Shown here piece after piece: positions 8,640 to 17,578 of a DNA stretch of 60,711 nucleotides; position 1 is the stretch's first letter; the number at the start of each line of letters is the position of its first letter. The stretch is from Lentimicrobiaceae bacterium (GTDB lineage: Bacteria > Bacteroidota > Bacteroidia > Bacteroidales > F082). Where the stretch lies: positions 1-60,711 of the forward strand of contig JABJIE010000043.1 in the NCBI GenBank assembly GCA_018661505.1, read 5' to 3'. A model generated the notes under the pieces. The model ran no database searches and was not told where the DNA came from. It was given only the letters and a program-made list of their open reading frames with translations. The position numbers and the translations under genes were made by a program.

Positions 8640-9950
8640 TTAAATACTGGTATCATGGTTGAAGTTCTCTAGAAGTTCTTTCATTCTTTTTAGATACATA
8701 CCTCCAAGAGCACCATCTACTATACGATGGTCATATGCTAATGAAAGTATCATAATATGTCTTATGCCAATGAAATCACCTTGTGGTGTTTCGATAACTG
8801 CAGGTTTCTTTCTAATTGCCCCAACTCCTAATATAGCAACCTGAGGTTGGTTTATTATTGGTGTGCCAGTTAAGCTATCAAAGGATCCAAAGTTTGTCAT
8901 GGTAAACGTACCATCCTGAATTTCATCAGGTTGTAGTTTGTTTGACTTAGCTCTATTTGCTAGATCATTTACTGATTTAACAACACCGAGTAAGCTTTTC
9001 TCATCAGCATTTTTTATAACTGGAACTATAAGATTACCATTTGGCAAGGCCGTTGCCATTCCTATGTTTATATTCTTTCTATAAATGATTTTGTACCCGT
9101 CTAGCGAAACATTAATTTGTGGATAGTCCTTTAATGCTTGGGCTGCAGCTTGTATGAATATGGGAGTAAAGGTTACCTTTTCTCCCTCTCTAGCAAGGAA
9201 TTTATCCTTAATTCCATTTCTCCAATTAACGATGTTTGTAACATCAACATCTATAAAGGAAGTAACGTGAGGACTAACTTGCTTTGACATTACCATATGA
9301 TCAGAGATTATTCTTCTCATACGATCCATTTCTTCAACCCTGTCACTGGCCATACTTTGAACAGGTGGCGCTGATATAGTAGTGGGAGCTTTTGCAGGAG
9401 TAGCTGATGATTTTGATGCCCCTCTGTTAGCTAGGAAATTCTGAACATCATTTTTTGTTACTCTACCATTTTTACCGCTTCCTTTTATTCCATCAAGTTC
9501 TTGAATGGAAATATGTTCTTGTTTTGCAATACTTTTAACCAAAGGTGAGTAAAATCTATCCGAACCACTGAAATCAGGTACTTTTGTTTCAGAAGGCACA
9601 CTAGCTTCCACTTTGGTAGTCTTTGGTGCGGTTTCTTCTACTATTTCAGGATTATTTTCTGCTTCCTTAACTGGTTCATCGCTTTTAGTGGTATCTTCAC
9701 TATCCTCTCCATCCATATCTACAACCGCAATAACTGTTCCTACTGCTACGATATCACCCTCTTCAAAAAGAACTTCAACAAGCTTTCCTTCAATGGGACT
9801 AGGTATCTCTGAATCTACTTTATCGGTCGCAATTTCTACAATAGAATCATCTTCTTCTAATTGGTCACCAACATTCTTAACCCATCGTGTAATGGTTGCC
9901 TCTATAATACTCTCACCCAACTTGGGCATTATAATTTCAAATTTTGCCAT
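8640..9950 (-). CDS. Dihydrolipoamide acyltransferase (E2 of a 2-oxo acid dehydrogenase complex)
   Basis: The 436-residue E2 core enzyme transfers the acyl group from lipoyl-lysine to CoA. Domains in order: lipoyl domain (residues 1-80) with the lipoylated Lys44 in EIATDKVDSE; an acidic/Ala-Pro-rich linker; a peripheral-subunit-binding domain (about 135-170, SPLVKSIAKQEHISIQEL); a second linker; and a catalytic acyltransferase domain ending with DHRIVDG. It could belong to a branched-chain, pyruvate or 2-oxoglutarate complex; the sequence alone does not decide. No E1 or E3 gene is nearby. It heads the three-gene minus-strand operon. Confidence 0.93.
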   Translation of the reverse strand: MAKFEIIMPKLGESIIEATITRWVKNVGDQLEEDDSIVEIATDKVDSEIPSPIEGKLVEVLFEEGDIVAVGTVIAVVDMDGEDSEDTTKSDEPVKEAENNPEIVEETAPKTTKVEASVPSETKVPDFSGSDRFYSPLVKSIAKQEHISIQELDGIKGSGKNGRVTKNDVQNFLANRGASKSSATPAKAPTTISAPPVQSMASDRVEEMDRMRRIISDHMVMSKQVSPHVTSFIDVDVTNIVNWRNGIKDKFLAREGEKVTFTPIFIQAAAQALKDYPQINVSLDGYKIIYRKNINIGMATALPNGNLIVPVIKNADEKSLLGVVKSVNDLANRAKSNKLQPDEIQDGTFTMTNFGSFDSLTGTPIINQPQVAILGVGAIRKKPAVIETPQGDFIGIRHIMILSLAYDHRIVDGALGGMYLKRMKELLENFNHDTSI

Positions 9951-10110
9951 TTATCATATATAATTAGGATCTTAAAACTAGTAAGTAGGGTAGGACCTTC
10001 TTACCTTTAAAAACAGTGACAAAAATAATACATTATTTAAAATGGTTTTAAAGAAGATGTCATTCATTCAATAAAGATATTAATTAGCTAAGTTTTTGGG
10101 TAATTTATAA

Positions 10111-10540
10111 TTGTAGAATTTACAAAAAAGAAAAGGTTACAATTGTAAATTAATTCAGTGCGTTTACAAATGTAATCTTAATTAATTTAATTAAATTAGC
10201 TATAACACAACATATATAGGCGCTAAGAGTGGTTAGTATACAGTTGTAAAAAACCTTGTTTATGCTACAAGTGTAAATTCAAATTTAATAATGGCAATAA
10301 TCACTCTAAAAACATCTTAAATAGCATTAAATCAGTGTTAAAATATATGGTATCTATAATATACATTAAATATAACTTATGGTGGCCACTGTTTGCATAA
10401 AGGTTATTAAGTATCTGTAAAATGCTTATAAAGAGATATAATAAAGCCTAAAGCTATAATATACTTTAATAAAGTGCTATAGTTTACTAGTGTAATCTAT
10501 CTGGTTATGTTAGTTTACCCTAATTACTTGACAAATGTAA
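10111..10540. repeat. Array of operator-like dyads, consensus TTACAnnTGTAA
   Basis: Dyads are at 10137-10148 (TTACAATTGTAA, perfect palindrome), 10164-10175 (TTACAAATGTAA), 10238-10249 (ATACAGTTGTAA), 10265-10276 (CTACAAGTGTAA), 10484-10495 (TTACTAGTGTAA) and 10529-10540 (TGACAAATGTAA). A related inverted repeat TTGTA-N5-TACAA is at 10111-10125. Two neighbouring pairs have the same centre-to-centre distance of 27 bp. The last dyad overlaps the -33 element of the XRE gene. The likely reader is the adjacent XRE protein, by inference. Confidence 0.7.
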
Positions 10541-10557
10541 AATATCGTTTAACTTTG
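10528..10557 (+). promoter_or_regulatory. Promoter of the XRE regulator, overlapped by an operator dyad
   Basis: TTG (10528-10530), 19 bases, TAACTTTG (10550-10557), then ATG at 10567. The predicted leader is only about 3-7 bases. Dyad TGACAAATGTAA (10529-10540) covers the -33 element, which would fit autorepression. Confidence 0.7.
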
Positions 10558-10566
10558 TAAATAAAA

Positions 10567-11013
10567 ATGATTGATAGAATTAAAGCTTTAATGAAGTTCG
10601 AAAACCTAAGTTCTTCACAATTTGCTGATGAAATTAATATTCAGAGATCATCATTATCTCATGTTTTGTCAGGTCGTAATAAACCTAGTCTGGATTTTGT
10701 TATGAAAATTAAGCATTGTTTTAATGACGTCAGCCTTGATTGGATATTGCTTGGGGAAGGGGAAATGCTTGTAGATGGCGTAAATAAAGTATTAGCTAGT
10801 CCAAATGAAAATCAAATTCATGATAAATCCTTTTTAGAAGCTGTAAGCATTAAAAGTGTTGATAATGATGATGATAACTCTGCTGAGACAGATAATGTGA
10901 CTGGGTCTAACAATTTAGCTTCGGGGGATAACTATAAACATAGCGTAAGTGGCGTTCATAAAATCCTTGTTTTCTTTTCTGACGGGACTTATAAGGAATT
11001 CAAACAGATATAA
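10567..11013 (+). CDS. XRE-family helix-turn-helix transcriptional regulator
   Basis: A 148-residue regulator. The N-terminal 65 residues form a Cro/CI-type HTH: MIDRIKALMKFENLSSSQFA, then IQRSSLSHVLSGRNKPSLDF as the recognition region, then WILLGEGEML, a layout common in short Bacteroidota regulators. The rest is a polar, Asp/Asn-rich linker (DNDDDNSAETDN) and a short C-terminal segment ending HKILVFFSDGTYKEFKQI, which may be an oligomerisation strand. The start is supported by alignment of the HTH with its usual N-terminus and by the -7 box just upstream. It likely binds the dyads in front of it. Confidence 0.88.
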   Translation: MIDRIKALMKFENLSSSQFADEINIQRSSLSHVLSGRNKPSLDFVMKIKHCFNDVSLDWILLGEGEMLVDGVNKVLASPNENQIHDKSFLEAVSIKSVDNDDDNSAETDNVTGSNNLASGDNYKHSVSGVHKILVFFSDGTYKEFKQI

Positions 11014-11015
11014 AA

Positions 11016-11047
11016 AAAGCTGTCATTTTTAGATAAATGACAGCTTT
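11016..11047. terminator. Bidirectional terminator between the XRE gene and ndk
   Basis: A perfect 13-bp stem (AAAGCTGTCATTT at 11016-11028, complement at 11035-11047) with a 6-base loop and A/T tracts on both sides. It lies between two convergent genes, 2 bases after the XRE stop and 20 bases after the ndk stop. Confidence 0.9.
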
Positions 11048-11067
11048 AAAATCTTTAGAGTACTAAA

Positions 11068-11487
11068 TTAGGCTCTTTCGAACTCTGAAAAGAAGAAATT
11101 ACCTTCTATGATTGCATTATCATCGCTATCTGAGCCATGAACAGCATTTTTTTCAAGAGATGTAGCATACAAAGCTCTTATTGTACCTGGTTCTGCATCA
11201 GCAGGATTAGTTGAACCTATGTATTTTCTATAGGCAGCTACTGCGTCATCTTTTTCTAAGATTGCTGCAACAATAGGGCCTGAAGTCATAAAGTCTACCA
11301 AACTACCATAAAAAGGTCTTTCCTTGTGAACAGCATAAAACTTCATTGCTTGTTCCTTTGACAACCGTGTATACTTGAGCGCTTTTATTTTAAACCCACC
11401 TTCAATTATCTTATCAATAATCTTACCCATTTTACCATCAGCTACTGCCTGAGGCTTTATCATTGTAAAAGTTACGTTACCTGACAT
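11068..11487 (-). CDS. ndk: Nucleoside diphosphate kinase
   Basis: Balances nucleoside triphosphate pools by phosphate transfer through a phosphohistidine. The 139-residue length is typical. Conserved features are [10 protein letters not shown] at the start, the [18 protein letters not shown] segment, the IGSTNP loop, and the active-site His in NAVHGSDS near residue 117. It is a single-gene unit with a well-formed promoter and a shared terminator. Confidence 0.97.
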   Translation of the reverse strand: MSGNVTFTMIKPQAVADGKMGKIIDKIIEGGFKIKALKYTRLSKEQAMKFYAVHKERPFYGSLVDFMTSGPIVAAILEKDDAVAAYRKYIGSTNPADAEPGTIRALYATSLEKNAVHGSDSDDNAIIEGNFFFSEFERA

Positions 11488-11799
11488 ATTATTCTAATAT
11501 TAAATTCGGCGCAAAATTATAAATATTAACCAAAATAACAAATCGAATTTCTCGGTATATATTCAATATTAATCCATTACAACATCAAAGTTAATTTATT
11601 TACAAAGTTTTCAACATTCGAATAAGTAATGGATGAAATTAATAATTTTGTTTTTAAAATAGGCATTTCCCATAATGCTTTAATAATCAGCTTTATAGCA
11701 TATTATTGGTGGGTTTTTCTTACTTTTTTTGTTAATTAACATACCGACGAGTTGTATGCCATATCGTTGGGGCAATAATTATATTTATTTAAGATTTTT
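11488..11799. other. 312-base divergent region between ndk and dnaE
   Basis: The left end holds the ndk promoter. A weak plus-strand element TATCGTTG (11762-11769, one mismatch to TAnnTTTG) could serve dnaE, with a leader near 25 bases. I see no RNA gene, repeat or reading frame in the rest. Confidence 0.5.
11512..11542 (-). promoter_or_regulatory. Promoter of ndk
   Basis: Minus-strand TTTG (11542-11539), 19 bases, TAATTTTG (11519-11512): a near-ideal Bacteroidota promoter with a leader of about 17 bases. Confidence 0.75.
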
Positions 11800-14700
11800 A
11801 TGTATTTAATTTTTGATACTGAAACAACAGGCCTACCAGCAAGCTGGACAGCACCATTAGATGATTTTGATAACTGGCCTAGAATGATTCAGATTGCGTG
11901 GCAGATTCACGATGTGGAAGGTAAGTTATTGGATGTGCAAAATTTTCTAATAAAACCTGATGGCTTCATTATTCCAAGAGGGTCAGAGAAGATCCATGGA
12001 ATCTCCACAGAAAGAGCTACAAGGGAAGGCCAACCCCTCGAGGATGTGCTTAATCAGTTTTTAAGTGCAATTTCCAATATTTCTTGTATCATAGGTCATA
12101 ACATTGAATTTGATAATAATATAGTTGGCTCGGAACTATTGCGTGCAGGTAAATCTACTGATCTTTTGTTTTCGATTAATGCTTTGGATACAAAAGTGTT
12201 AAGTACTAATTATTGTGCATTGCCAGGTGGTAAGGGAGGAAACTTTAAGTGGCCTACTCTTGAAGAATTACACTTTAAACTTTTCGAAGAAAAATTTGAT
12301 GCTGCACACAACGCAATGGCAGATGTGCAAGCAACAGCAAGATGTTTTCTCGAGTTAATAAGACTCAGAATCATTAAGCCCATGAAGCTAAAGGTTGCTG
12401 AGGAAGTAATAGAAAACTTCATACATAATAATCCGGAGCAAATTCAATCGGAAGGTATGGAGCTTGAACCATTCCATGAAAAGGACGAAGTTGATGAAGA
12501 TGAGAGTGACATGTCTGTTGAAGAGCAGAGTATCGTAAATGATGATATCCCATTTATACCATTGCATGTTCATACGCAATTTTCTGTATTGGATGGCTTA
12601 TCAGATATAGATCTGATGTTGGATAAGGCCAAAAAGGATAAGATGGAGGCCGTTGCAATAACAGATCATGGCTATATGTACGGAACAAAGAAGTTTCATG
12701 ATGCAGCCTTAAAAAGAGAAATTAAACCCATCATAGGCTGTGAAGTATATGTTGCAAGGAGAGGTCTTAATAAAAAGGAAAATAAAATTGATGGAAAGGG
12801 TTGGCATCTAGTATTGTTAGCCAAAAATATCAAGGGGTATCAGAATCTGATAAAGATGGTTTCCATTGCATCCGTTGAAGGTTTCTATTATCGACCGAGG
12901 ATAGATAAGGATTTATTGAGTAAATACAAAGATGGAATAATTGCTTTAACTGCTTGCCTTGCAGGTGAGCTTCCTGATAAGCTCATAAATGAAGGAGAAG
13001 AAAAAGCAGAGGAAGCTCTGCTGGAATACAAGGAAATGTTTGGTGATGATTTTTATCTGGAGTTGCAACGGCACCCAACTGGTAATCCTGAAATGGATAA
13101 GAAGGTATATGATGATCAGGTATTCGTGAATAAATCACTAATTCAATTAGCAAAAAAACATAACCTAAAACTAGTTGCCACAAACGATTCCCATTTTATT
13201 GATGCGGATGATGCTAGCGCTCATGATAGGCTCATATGTATAGGAACTGCCAAGGATCTTGATGATCCAAAAAGAATGCGATATACCCAGCAAGAATGGT
13301 TCAAAACTCAATCAGAGATGAGAAAATTATTTGCTGATTTACCAGAAGCCATTTCAAATACTAAAGAAGTTGCTGATAAAATTGAAATTTATGAGCTAAA
13401 TAAGGCTCCCATTATGCCGGAATTCATAATTCCGGAAGAGTTTAATGATGCTGATGCTTATCTAAAGCACATCACTTATATTGGTGCTGAAAAAAGATAT
13501 GAATCTCTAACAGAAGAAATTAAGGAAAGATTAGATTTTGAATTGAACACCATAGCTAAAATGGGATTTCCAGATTACTTTCTAATTGTTTGGGATTTTC
13601 TTGAAGCAGCCAGAGAAATGGGGGTTGTAATAGGCCCTGGAAGAGGCAGTGCTGCCGGTTCGGTAGTTTCATACGCTCTGAGGATAACAGATATAGAACC
13701 ACTTAAATATGATCTTCTTTTCGAGCGGTTTTTAAACCCTGACCGAATATCTATGCCTGATATTGATATAGATTTTGATGATGATGGTCGTGAAAAAATA
13801 CTTAAATGGGTACGTGATAAATATGGTCAGGATAGAGTTGCTCATTTAATTACATTTGGTACTATGGCCGCAAAAATGGCCATAAGAGATGTGGCACGTG
13901 TTCAGCGATTACCCTTAAGTGAGGCAGATAGGTTAGCAAAGATGGTACCCGAAACGCCTGGTATTTCTCTTAATGCAGCAATTAAGGAGAACCCAGAGTT
14001 AAAAGCTGAACTAGACAATGGTAAACCCGAGATAAGCTCCGTTTTAAAGAATGCGATTACTCTTGAGGGCTCCATAAGAAACACAGGTACTCATGCTTGT
14101 GGAATCATCATAAGCAAAGAGGATCTAAATAATTATATACCTGTAACTTCCGTAAAGGACTCCGTATTAACTTTTGCAACTCAAATAGATGGGAAGCACA
14201 TAGAGTCGGTTGGCCTTTTAAAAATGGACTTTTTAGGGCTTAAAACACTATCCATAATAAAGGATACAATTGAAAATATAAAAAAATCAAAGGGAATAGA
14301 AATTGACATTGAATCAATACCTTTTGATGATAGTAAAACATATGAGCTTTTTGGCAGGGGAGATACAATTGCTTTATTCCAATTTGAATCAGATGGAATG
14401 AGAAATTACTTGAAGGATTTAAAACCATCTCGTTTTGAAGACCTAATAGCAATGGTGGCATTATATAGACCAGGACCAATGGCATATCTGCCAAACTTTA
14501 TTAGCAGAAAGCATGGTAGAGAAAAGATTGAGTACGATCTACCAGAGATGGAGGAATATCTTGAGGAAACATACGGTATAACTGTCTATCAGGAGCAGGT
14601 TATGTTACTATCTAGAAAGCTTGGTGGTTTTACCAGAGGTCAATCAGATTCTCTAAGAAAAGCCATGGGTAAGAAGAAGATTGAGGAGATGGAAAAGATG

Positions 14701-16035
14701 AAGGTAAAATTCATTGAGGGCTGCTCTGGAAATAATATACCAAAAGAAAAAGTAGAAAAAATTTGGAAAGATTGGGAAGCGTTTGCCAGATATGCATTTA
14801 ATAAATCGCATGCAACATGCTATGCATTTGTTGCATATCAAACTGCTTATTTAAAAGCGCATTATCCCGCTGAGTTTATGGCGGCTAATCTTGGGCGAAA
14901 CTTACATGATATAAAAAAAATTACCCATCTCATTTCAGAGACAAAGAGAATGGGCATAGATGTTTTAAGACCAGATATAAATGAGAGTTCAGCCAGTTTT
15001 ACTGTAACTACAGATGGAATAATTAGATTTGGGTTAGCTGCCATAAAAGGTGTTGGAGATGCGGCTGTTGAACAACTGGTTAGTGAGCGTGAGAAAAATA
15101 AATTTTACACAAGCGTATTTAACATGGCAAAGCGTGTTAATTTGAAATCTCTTAATAAGAGAAGTTTTGAAGCGCTTACAAAAGCAGGTGCTTTTGATGG
15201 ATTTGGTGAAATACATAGAGCTCAATATTTTCATAATGAAGAAAATGAAAATACCATCTTCCTTGAAAAAATTATAAGGCATGGCTCCGCGTATCAGGAG
15301 CAACAGCAATCTCAGCAAGTATCTTTGTTCGGCGACACTGAGGTTTTTGAGATACGAGACCCCGAACTTCCAGAATGTAAACCATGGTCAATGCCAATGC
15401 AATTGAGCTATGAAAAGGAAATAACAGGCTTCTATATTTCAGGTCATCCATTGGATGATTATAATCAAACTATGGATAGGTTTTGTAATATCAAAATTGA
15501 TGAGCTTAGAAATAATATGTCAAAGTATAAAGATCATCAGGTTAAGTTTGCCGGAATGATAACAGAATCGGCTCAAAAGACTTCCAAAAGGGGGGATCCA
15601 TTCGGTACATTTATGATAGAGGACTTTTCTGGGAATTTATCCTTAACATTATTTTCAGAGAACTATCTTAAACGAAAGCACATGCTTGATCAAGGCAACA
15701 ATATTTTTATAACTGGAAGGGTAGAAGAACGCCGACATCAGCCTGGTATTTTTCAGATAAATATTACTGATATTTATTTGCTTTCGGAAACCATGGAAAG
15801 GTTATCCAAATCAATTATCATAGAATTAAAAGCTTCGGATATAACAGAAAGTCTATCGGATGACATTATAGCCCTCTGTCAGACTCATACTGGTTCTACG
15901 CCACTAAAGGTCAGACTTTATGACTCTGAAAGCAAGCTGGACGTAACACTTAAATCAGGTAATGCAAAGGTAGATCCTCGGATGTTTTATAAGGCTATTT
16001 CAGAAAATGAAAAATTAAAATGTAAAATTTCATGA
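11800..16035 (+). CDS. dnaE: DNA polymerase III alpha subunit with fused N-terminal proofreading exonuclease
   Basis: The replicative polymerase, 1411 residues. Residues 1-190 form a DEDD exonuclease (FDTETTGLP; GHNIEFDNNI; HNAMADVQAT). After an acidic linker comes the PHP domain (HVHTQFSVLDG near 255, ITDHGYMYG, NDSHF). The polymerase palm carries PDIDIDFDDDGRE near residue 652. A clamp-binding-type motif QQVSLFG lies near 1172, and an OB domain (FAGMITESAQKTSKRGDPFG) near 1245. E. coli DnaE is about 1160 residues and has no exonuclease part; the extra length here is the fused epsilon-like domain, an arrangement known from some Bacteroidota. It appears monocistronic. Confidence 0.96.
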   Translation: MYLIFDTETTGLPASWTAPLDDFDNWPRMIQIAWQIHDVEGKLLDVQNFLIKPDGFIIPRGSEKIHGISTERATREGQPLEDVLNQFLSAISNISCIIGHNIEFDNNIVGSELLRAGKSTDLLFSINALDTKVLSTNYCALPGGKGGNFKWPTLEELHFKLFEEKFDAAHNAMADVQATARCFLELIRLRIIKPMKLKVAEEVIENFIHNNPEQIQSEGMELEPFHEKDEVDEDESDMSVEEQSIVNDDIPFIPLHVHTQFSVLDGLSDIDLMLDKAKKDKMEAVAITDHGYMYGTKKFHDAALKREIKPIIGCEVYVARRGLNKKENKIDGKGWHLVLLAKNIKGYQNLIKMVSIASVEGFYYRPRIDKDLLSKYKDGIIALTACLAGELPDKLINEGEEKAEEALLEYKEMFGDDFYLELQRHPTGNPEMDKKVYDDQVFVNKSLIQLAKKHNLKLVATNDSHFIDADDASAHDRLICIGTAKDLDDPKRMRYTQQEWFKTQSEMRKLFADLPEAISNTKEVADKIEIYELNKAPIMPEFIIPEEFNDADAYLKHITYIGAEKRYESLTEEIKERLDFELNTIAKMGFPDYFLIVWDFLEAAREMGVVIGPGRGSAAGSVVSYALRITDIEPLKYDLLFERFLNPDRISMPDIDIDFDDDGREKILKWVRDKYGQDRVAHLITFGTMAAKMAIRDVARVQRLPLSEADRLAKMVPETPGISLNAAIKENPELKAELDNGKPEISSVLKNAITLEGSIRNTGTHACGIIISKEDLNNYIPVTSVKDSVLTFATQIDGKHIESVGLLKMDFLGLKTLSIIKDTIENIKKSKGIEIDIESIPFDDSKTYELFGRGDTIALFQFESDGMRNYLKDLKPSRFEDLIAMVALYRPGPMAYLPNFISRKHGREKIEYDLPEMEEYLEETYGITVYQEQVMLLSRKLGGFTRGQSDSLRKAMGKKKIEEMEKMKVKFIEGCSGNNIPKEKVEKIWKDWEAFARYAFNKSHATCYAFVAYQTAYLKAHYPAEFMAANLGRNLHDIKKITHLISETKRMGIDVLRPDINESSASFTVTTDGIIRFGLAAIKGVGDAAVEQLVSEREKNKFYTSVFNMAKRVNLKSLNKRSFEALTKAGAFDGFGEIHRAQYFHNEENENTIFLEKIIRHGSAYQEQQQSQQVSLFGDTEVFEIRDPELPECKPWSMPMQLSYEKEITGFYISGHPLDDYNQTMDRFCNIKIDELRNNMSKYKDHQVKFAGMITESAQKTSKRGDPFGTFMIEDFSGNLSLTLFSENYLKRKHMLDQGNNIFITGRVEERRHQPGIFQINITDIYLLSETMERLSKSIIIELKASDITESLSDDIIALCQTHTGSTPLKVRLYDSESKLDVTLKSGNAKVDPRMFYKAISENEKLKCKIS

Positions 16036-16052
16036 TTTTTTTTAAATAGCTA

Positions 16053-16081
16053 TTGACTTAATACATTTCTTTTTACCTTTG
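16053..16081 (+). promoter_or_regulatory. Promoter of the thioredoxin gene
   Basis: TTG (16053-16055), 18 bases, TACCTTTG (16074-16081); predicted leader about 23 bases to the ATG at 16111. Confidence 0.7.
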
Positions 16082-16110
16082 GCGATCATCGTAAAATATC
16101 AAATAAAATT

Positions 16111-16428
16111 ATGGCTTTAGAATTAACAGACGCTAATTTTGAGGAACTTGCGTTAAAATCAGACAAACCTGTAATTGTTGACTTTTGGGCAGTTTGGTGT
16201 GGACCATGCCGAATTGTAGGACCAGTTGTAGAAGAAATTGGAGAAGAATTTGCCGAAAAAGCGGTTGTTGGAAAACTAGATGTTGATCACAACCCAGAAA
16301 TAGCAAGAAAATACGGAATCAGAAATATCCCAACGATATTATTTTTCAAAGATGGTGAAGTTGTTGATAAACAAGTAGGATCAGTTCCAAAACAAGTTTT
16401 GGTTAACAAGCTTGAATCTTTAATGTAG
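16111..16428 (+). CDS. trxA: Thioredoxin
   Basis: A 105-residue cytosolic disulfide reductase. The active-site CGPC (residues 30-33) sits in FWAVWCGPCRIVGP, the buried Asp is in VIVDFWA, and the cis-proline region is RNIPTILFF. Length and motif are those of canonical thioredoxin, and there is no signal peptide. It has its own promoter and is followed by about 175 bases before the DUF58 gene. Confidence 0.97.
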   Translation: MALELTDANFEELALKSDKPVIVDFWAVWCGPCRIVGPVVEEIGEEFAEKAVVGKLDVDHNPEIARKYGIRNIPTILFFKDGEVVDKQVGSVPKQVLVNKLESLM

Positions 16429-16563
16429 CAATTTACTTGTTTGCGATAAGATTTTCATTTTTTAATACAATTATCTGTTTATTGGTAGTTAAATAAATTA
16501 CACTTTAGTAAGTGTTATTTTTGCTTTATTGCAAACCGAATATTCAAAACTCAATTATAACCC

Positions 16564-16571
16564 TATTTTTG
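16564..16571 (+). promoter_or_regulatory. -7 element upstream of the DUF58 gene
   Basis: TATTTTTG matches TAnnTTTG and lies 33 bases before the ATG at 16605. No good -33 element is seen at the expected distance. Confidence 0.4.
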
Positions 16572-16604
16572 TGGCTACTTATCAGCTTATCATAATTTTG
16601 AATT

Positions 16605-17540
16605 ATGGCCCGTAATTTAGATCATAGTAGGATTCAGCAAATGAGTTCCTTTGAGATGCTCGCTAATCAGGTGGTTGAGGGCACAATAACCGGGCTTCAT
16701 AAAAGTCCATTTCATGGTTTTTCAGTAGAGTTTGCTGAGCATAGGCAGTATAATTCAGGTGAGTCCACTAGACATATTGACTGGAAATTATTTGGTAGAA
16801 CAGATAAAATGTTTGTTAAGAGGTTTGAGGAAGAAACAAATCTTCGTTGTCGATTAATATTAGATTGCTCCTCATCAATGTATTTTCCAAAAATGAATGA
16901 GCCCTCTTTTGATAACCCTAACAAAATAGTATTTTCAATATATGCGGCTGCAGCATTGATGTCATTGATGAAAAAGCAAAGAGACGCAACAGGTTTAAGT
17001 CTATTTACAGATAAGATAAATCTTCACAGCCATGCCAAGTCAAACTCTGTTCATATCAAATATTTATTTGGAGAACTTGAAAAAATACTTGATCAAAAAC
17101 TCCTTAATGAGGATCAAAAAACAGATATTCCCAATTCACTGCATCAAATTGCGGAAATGATACATAAAAGATCTTTGGTTATTATTTTCAGCGATATGTT
17201 TGATGACTATGATAGAGCCGACAAGCTTTTTCAGTCTTTACAACATTTTAGACATTATAATCACGAGGTAATTTTATTTCATGTTGTGGATAAAAAGCTT
17301 GAGGAAGATCTACATCTAGAGGATAGACCATATAAATTAGTAGATATGGAAAGTGGCGAACAGCTTCGGATAAATCCCAGTGAGATTCGAGAAAGGTATG
17401 CCGAGATGTCTGCCAAAATTCAACATGATCTTGAAATGAAATGTGGTAGGTATAATATAGATTATGTAAGAGCAGATATCAATAAGGGGTTCGATGGTAT
17501 AATACTTCCATATTTATTGAAGCGCAAGAAACTCCACTAG
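16605..17540 (+). CDS. DUF58 domain protein (von Willebrand A-like)
   Basis: A 311-residue soluble protein. The DUF58 hallmark region is clear: HGFSVEFAEHRQYNSGE followed by RHIDWKLFGRTDKMFVKRFEEE. It is followed by a vWA-like fold (RLILDCSSSMYF, a DxSxS metal-site motif, near residues 83-94). DUF58 proteins usually sit beside a MoxR AAA ATPase and vWA membrane proteins and act with them as a chaperone-like system. Here no MoxR or vWA partner is adjacent, so the partner must lie elsewhere or be absent. It converges with the gene at 17579. Confidence 0.9.
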   Translation: MARNLDHSRIQQMSSFEMLANQVVEGTITGLHKSPFHGFSVEFAEHRQYNSGESTRHIDWKLFGRTDKMFVKRFEEETNLRCRLILDCSSSMYFPKMNEPSFDNPNKIVFSIYAAAALMSLMKKQRDATGLSLFTDKINLHSHAKSNSVHIKYLFGELEKILDQKLLNEDQKTDIPNSLHQIAEMIHKRSLVIIFSDMFDDYDRADKLFQSLQHFRHYNHEVILFHVVDKKLEEDLHLEDRPYKLVDMESGEQLRINPSEIRERYAEMSAKIQHDLEMKCGRYNIDYVRADINKGFDGIILPYLLKRKKLH

Positions 17541-17578
17541 ATCTACCATTAAGATTAAAGTATCTATTATATATTGAG

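Larger units (their letters stand above)
9951..10566. other. 616-base non-coding region with repeated TTACAnnTGTAA dyads
   Basis: No reading frame of coding character is seen. The right two thirds hold at least six 12-bp dyads with arms TTACA/TGTAA, and the promoter of the XRE gene lies at the right end. A weak minus-strand -7 element for the E2 operon (TATTTTTG, 10027-10020) is at the left end, without a clear -33 element. An 11-base direct repeat CTATAATATAC occurs at 10354 and 10454. Confidence 0.7.

Noticed and set aside
8659-8844. Plus-strand frame inside the E2 gene and similar antisense frames elsewhere
   Set aside because: They are out-of-frame shadows of well-supported genes with no domain or promoter of their own.
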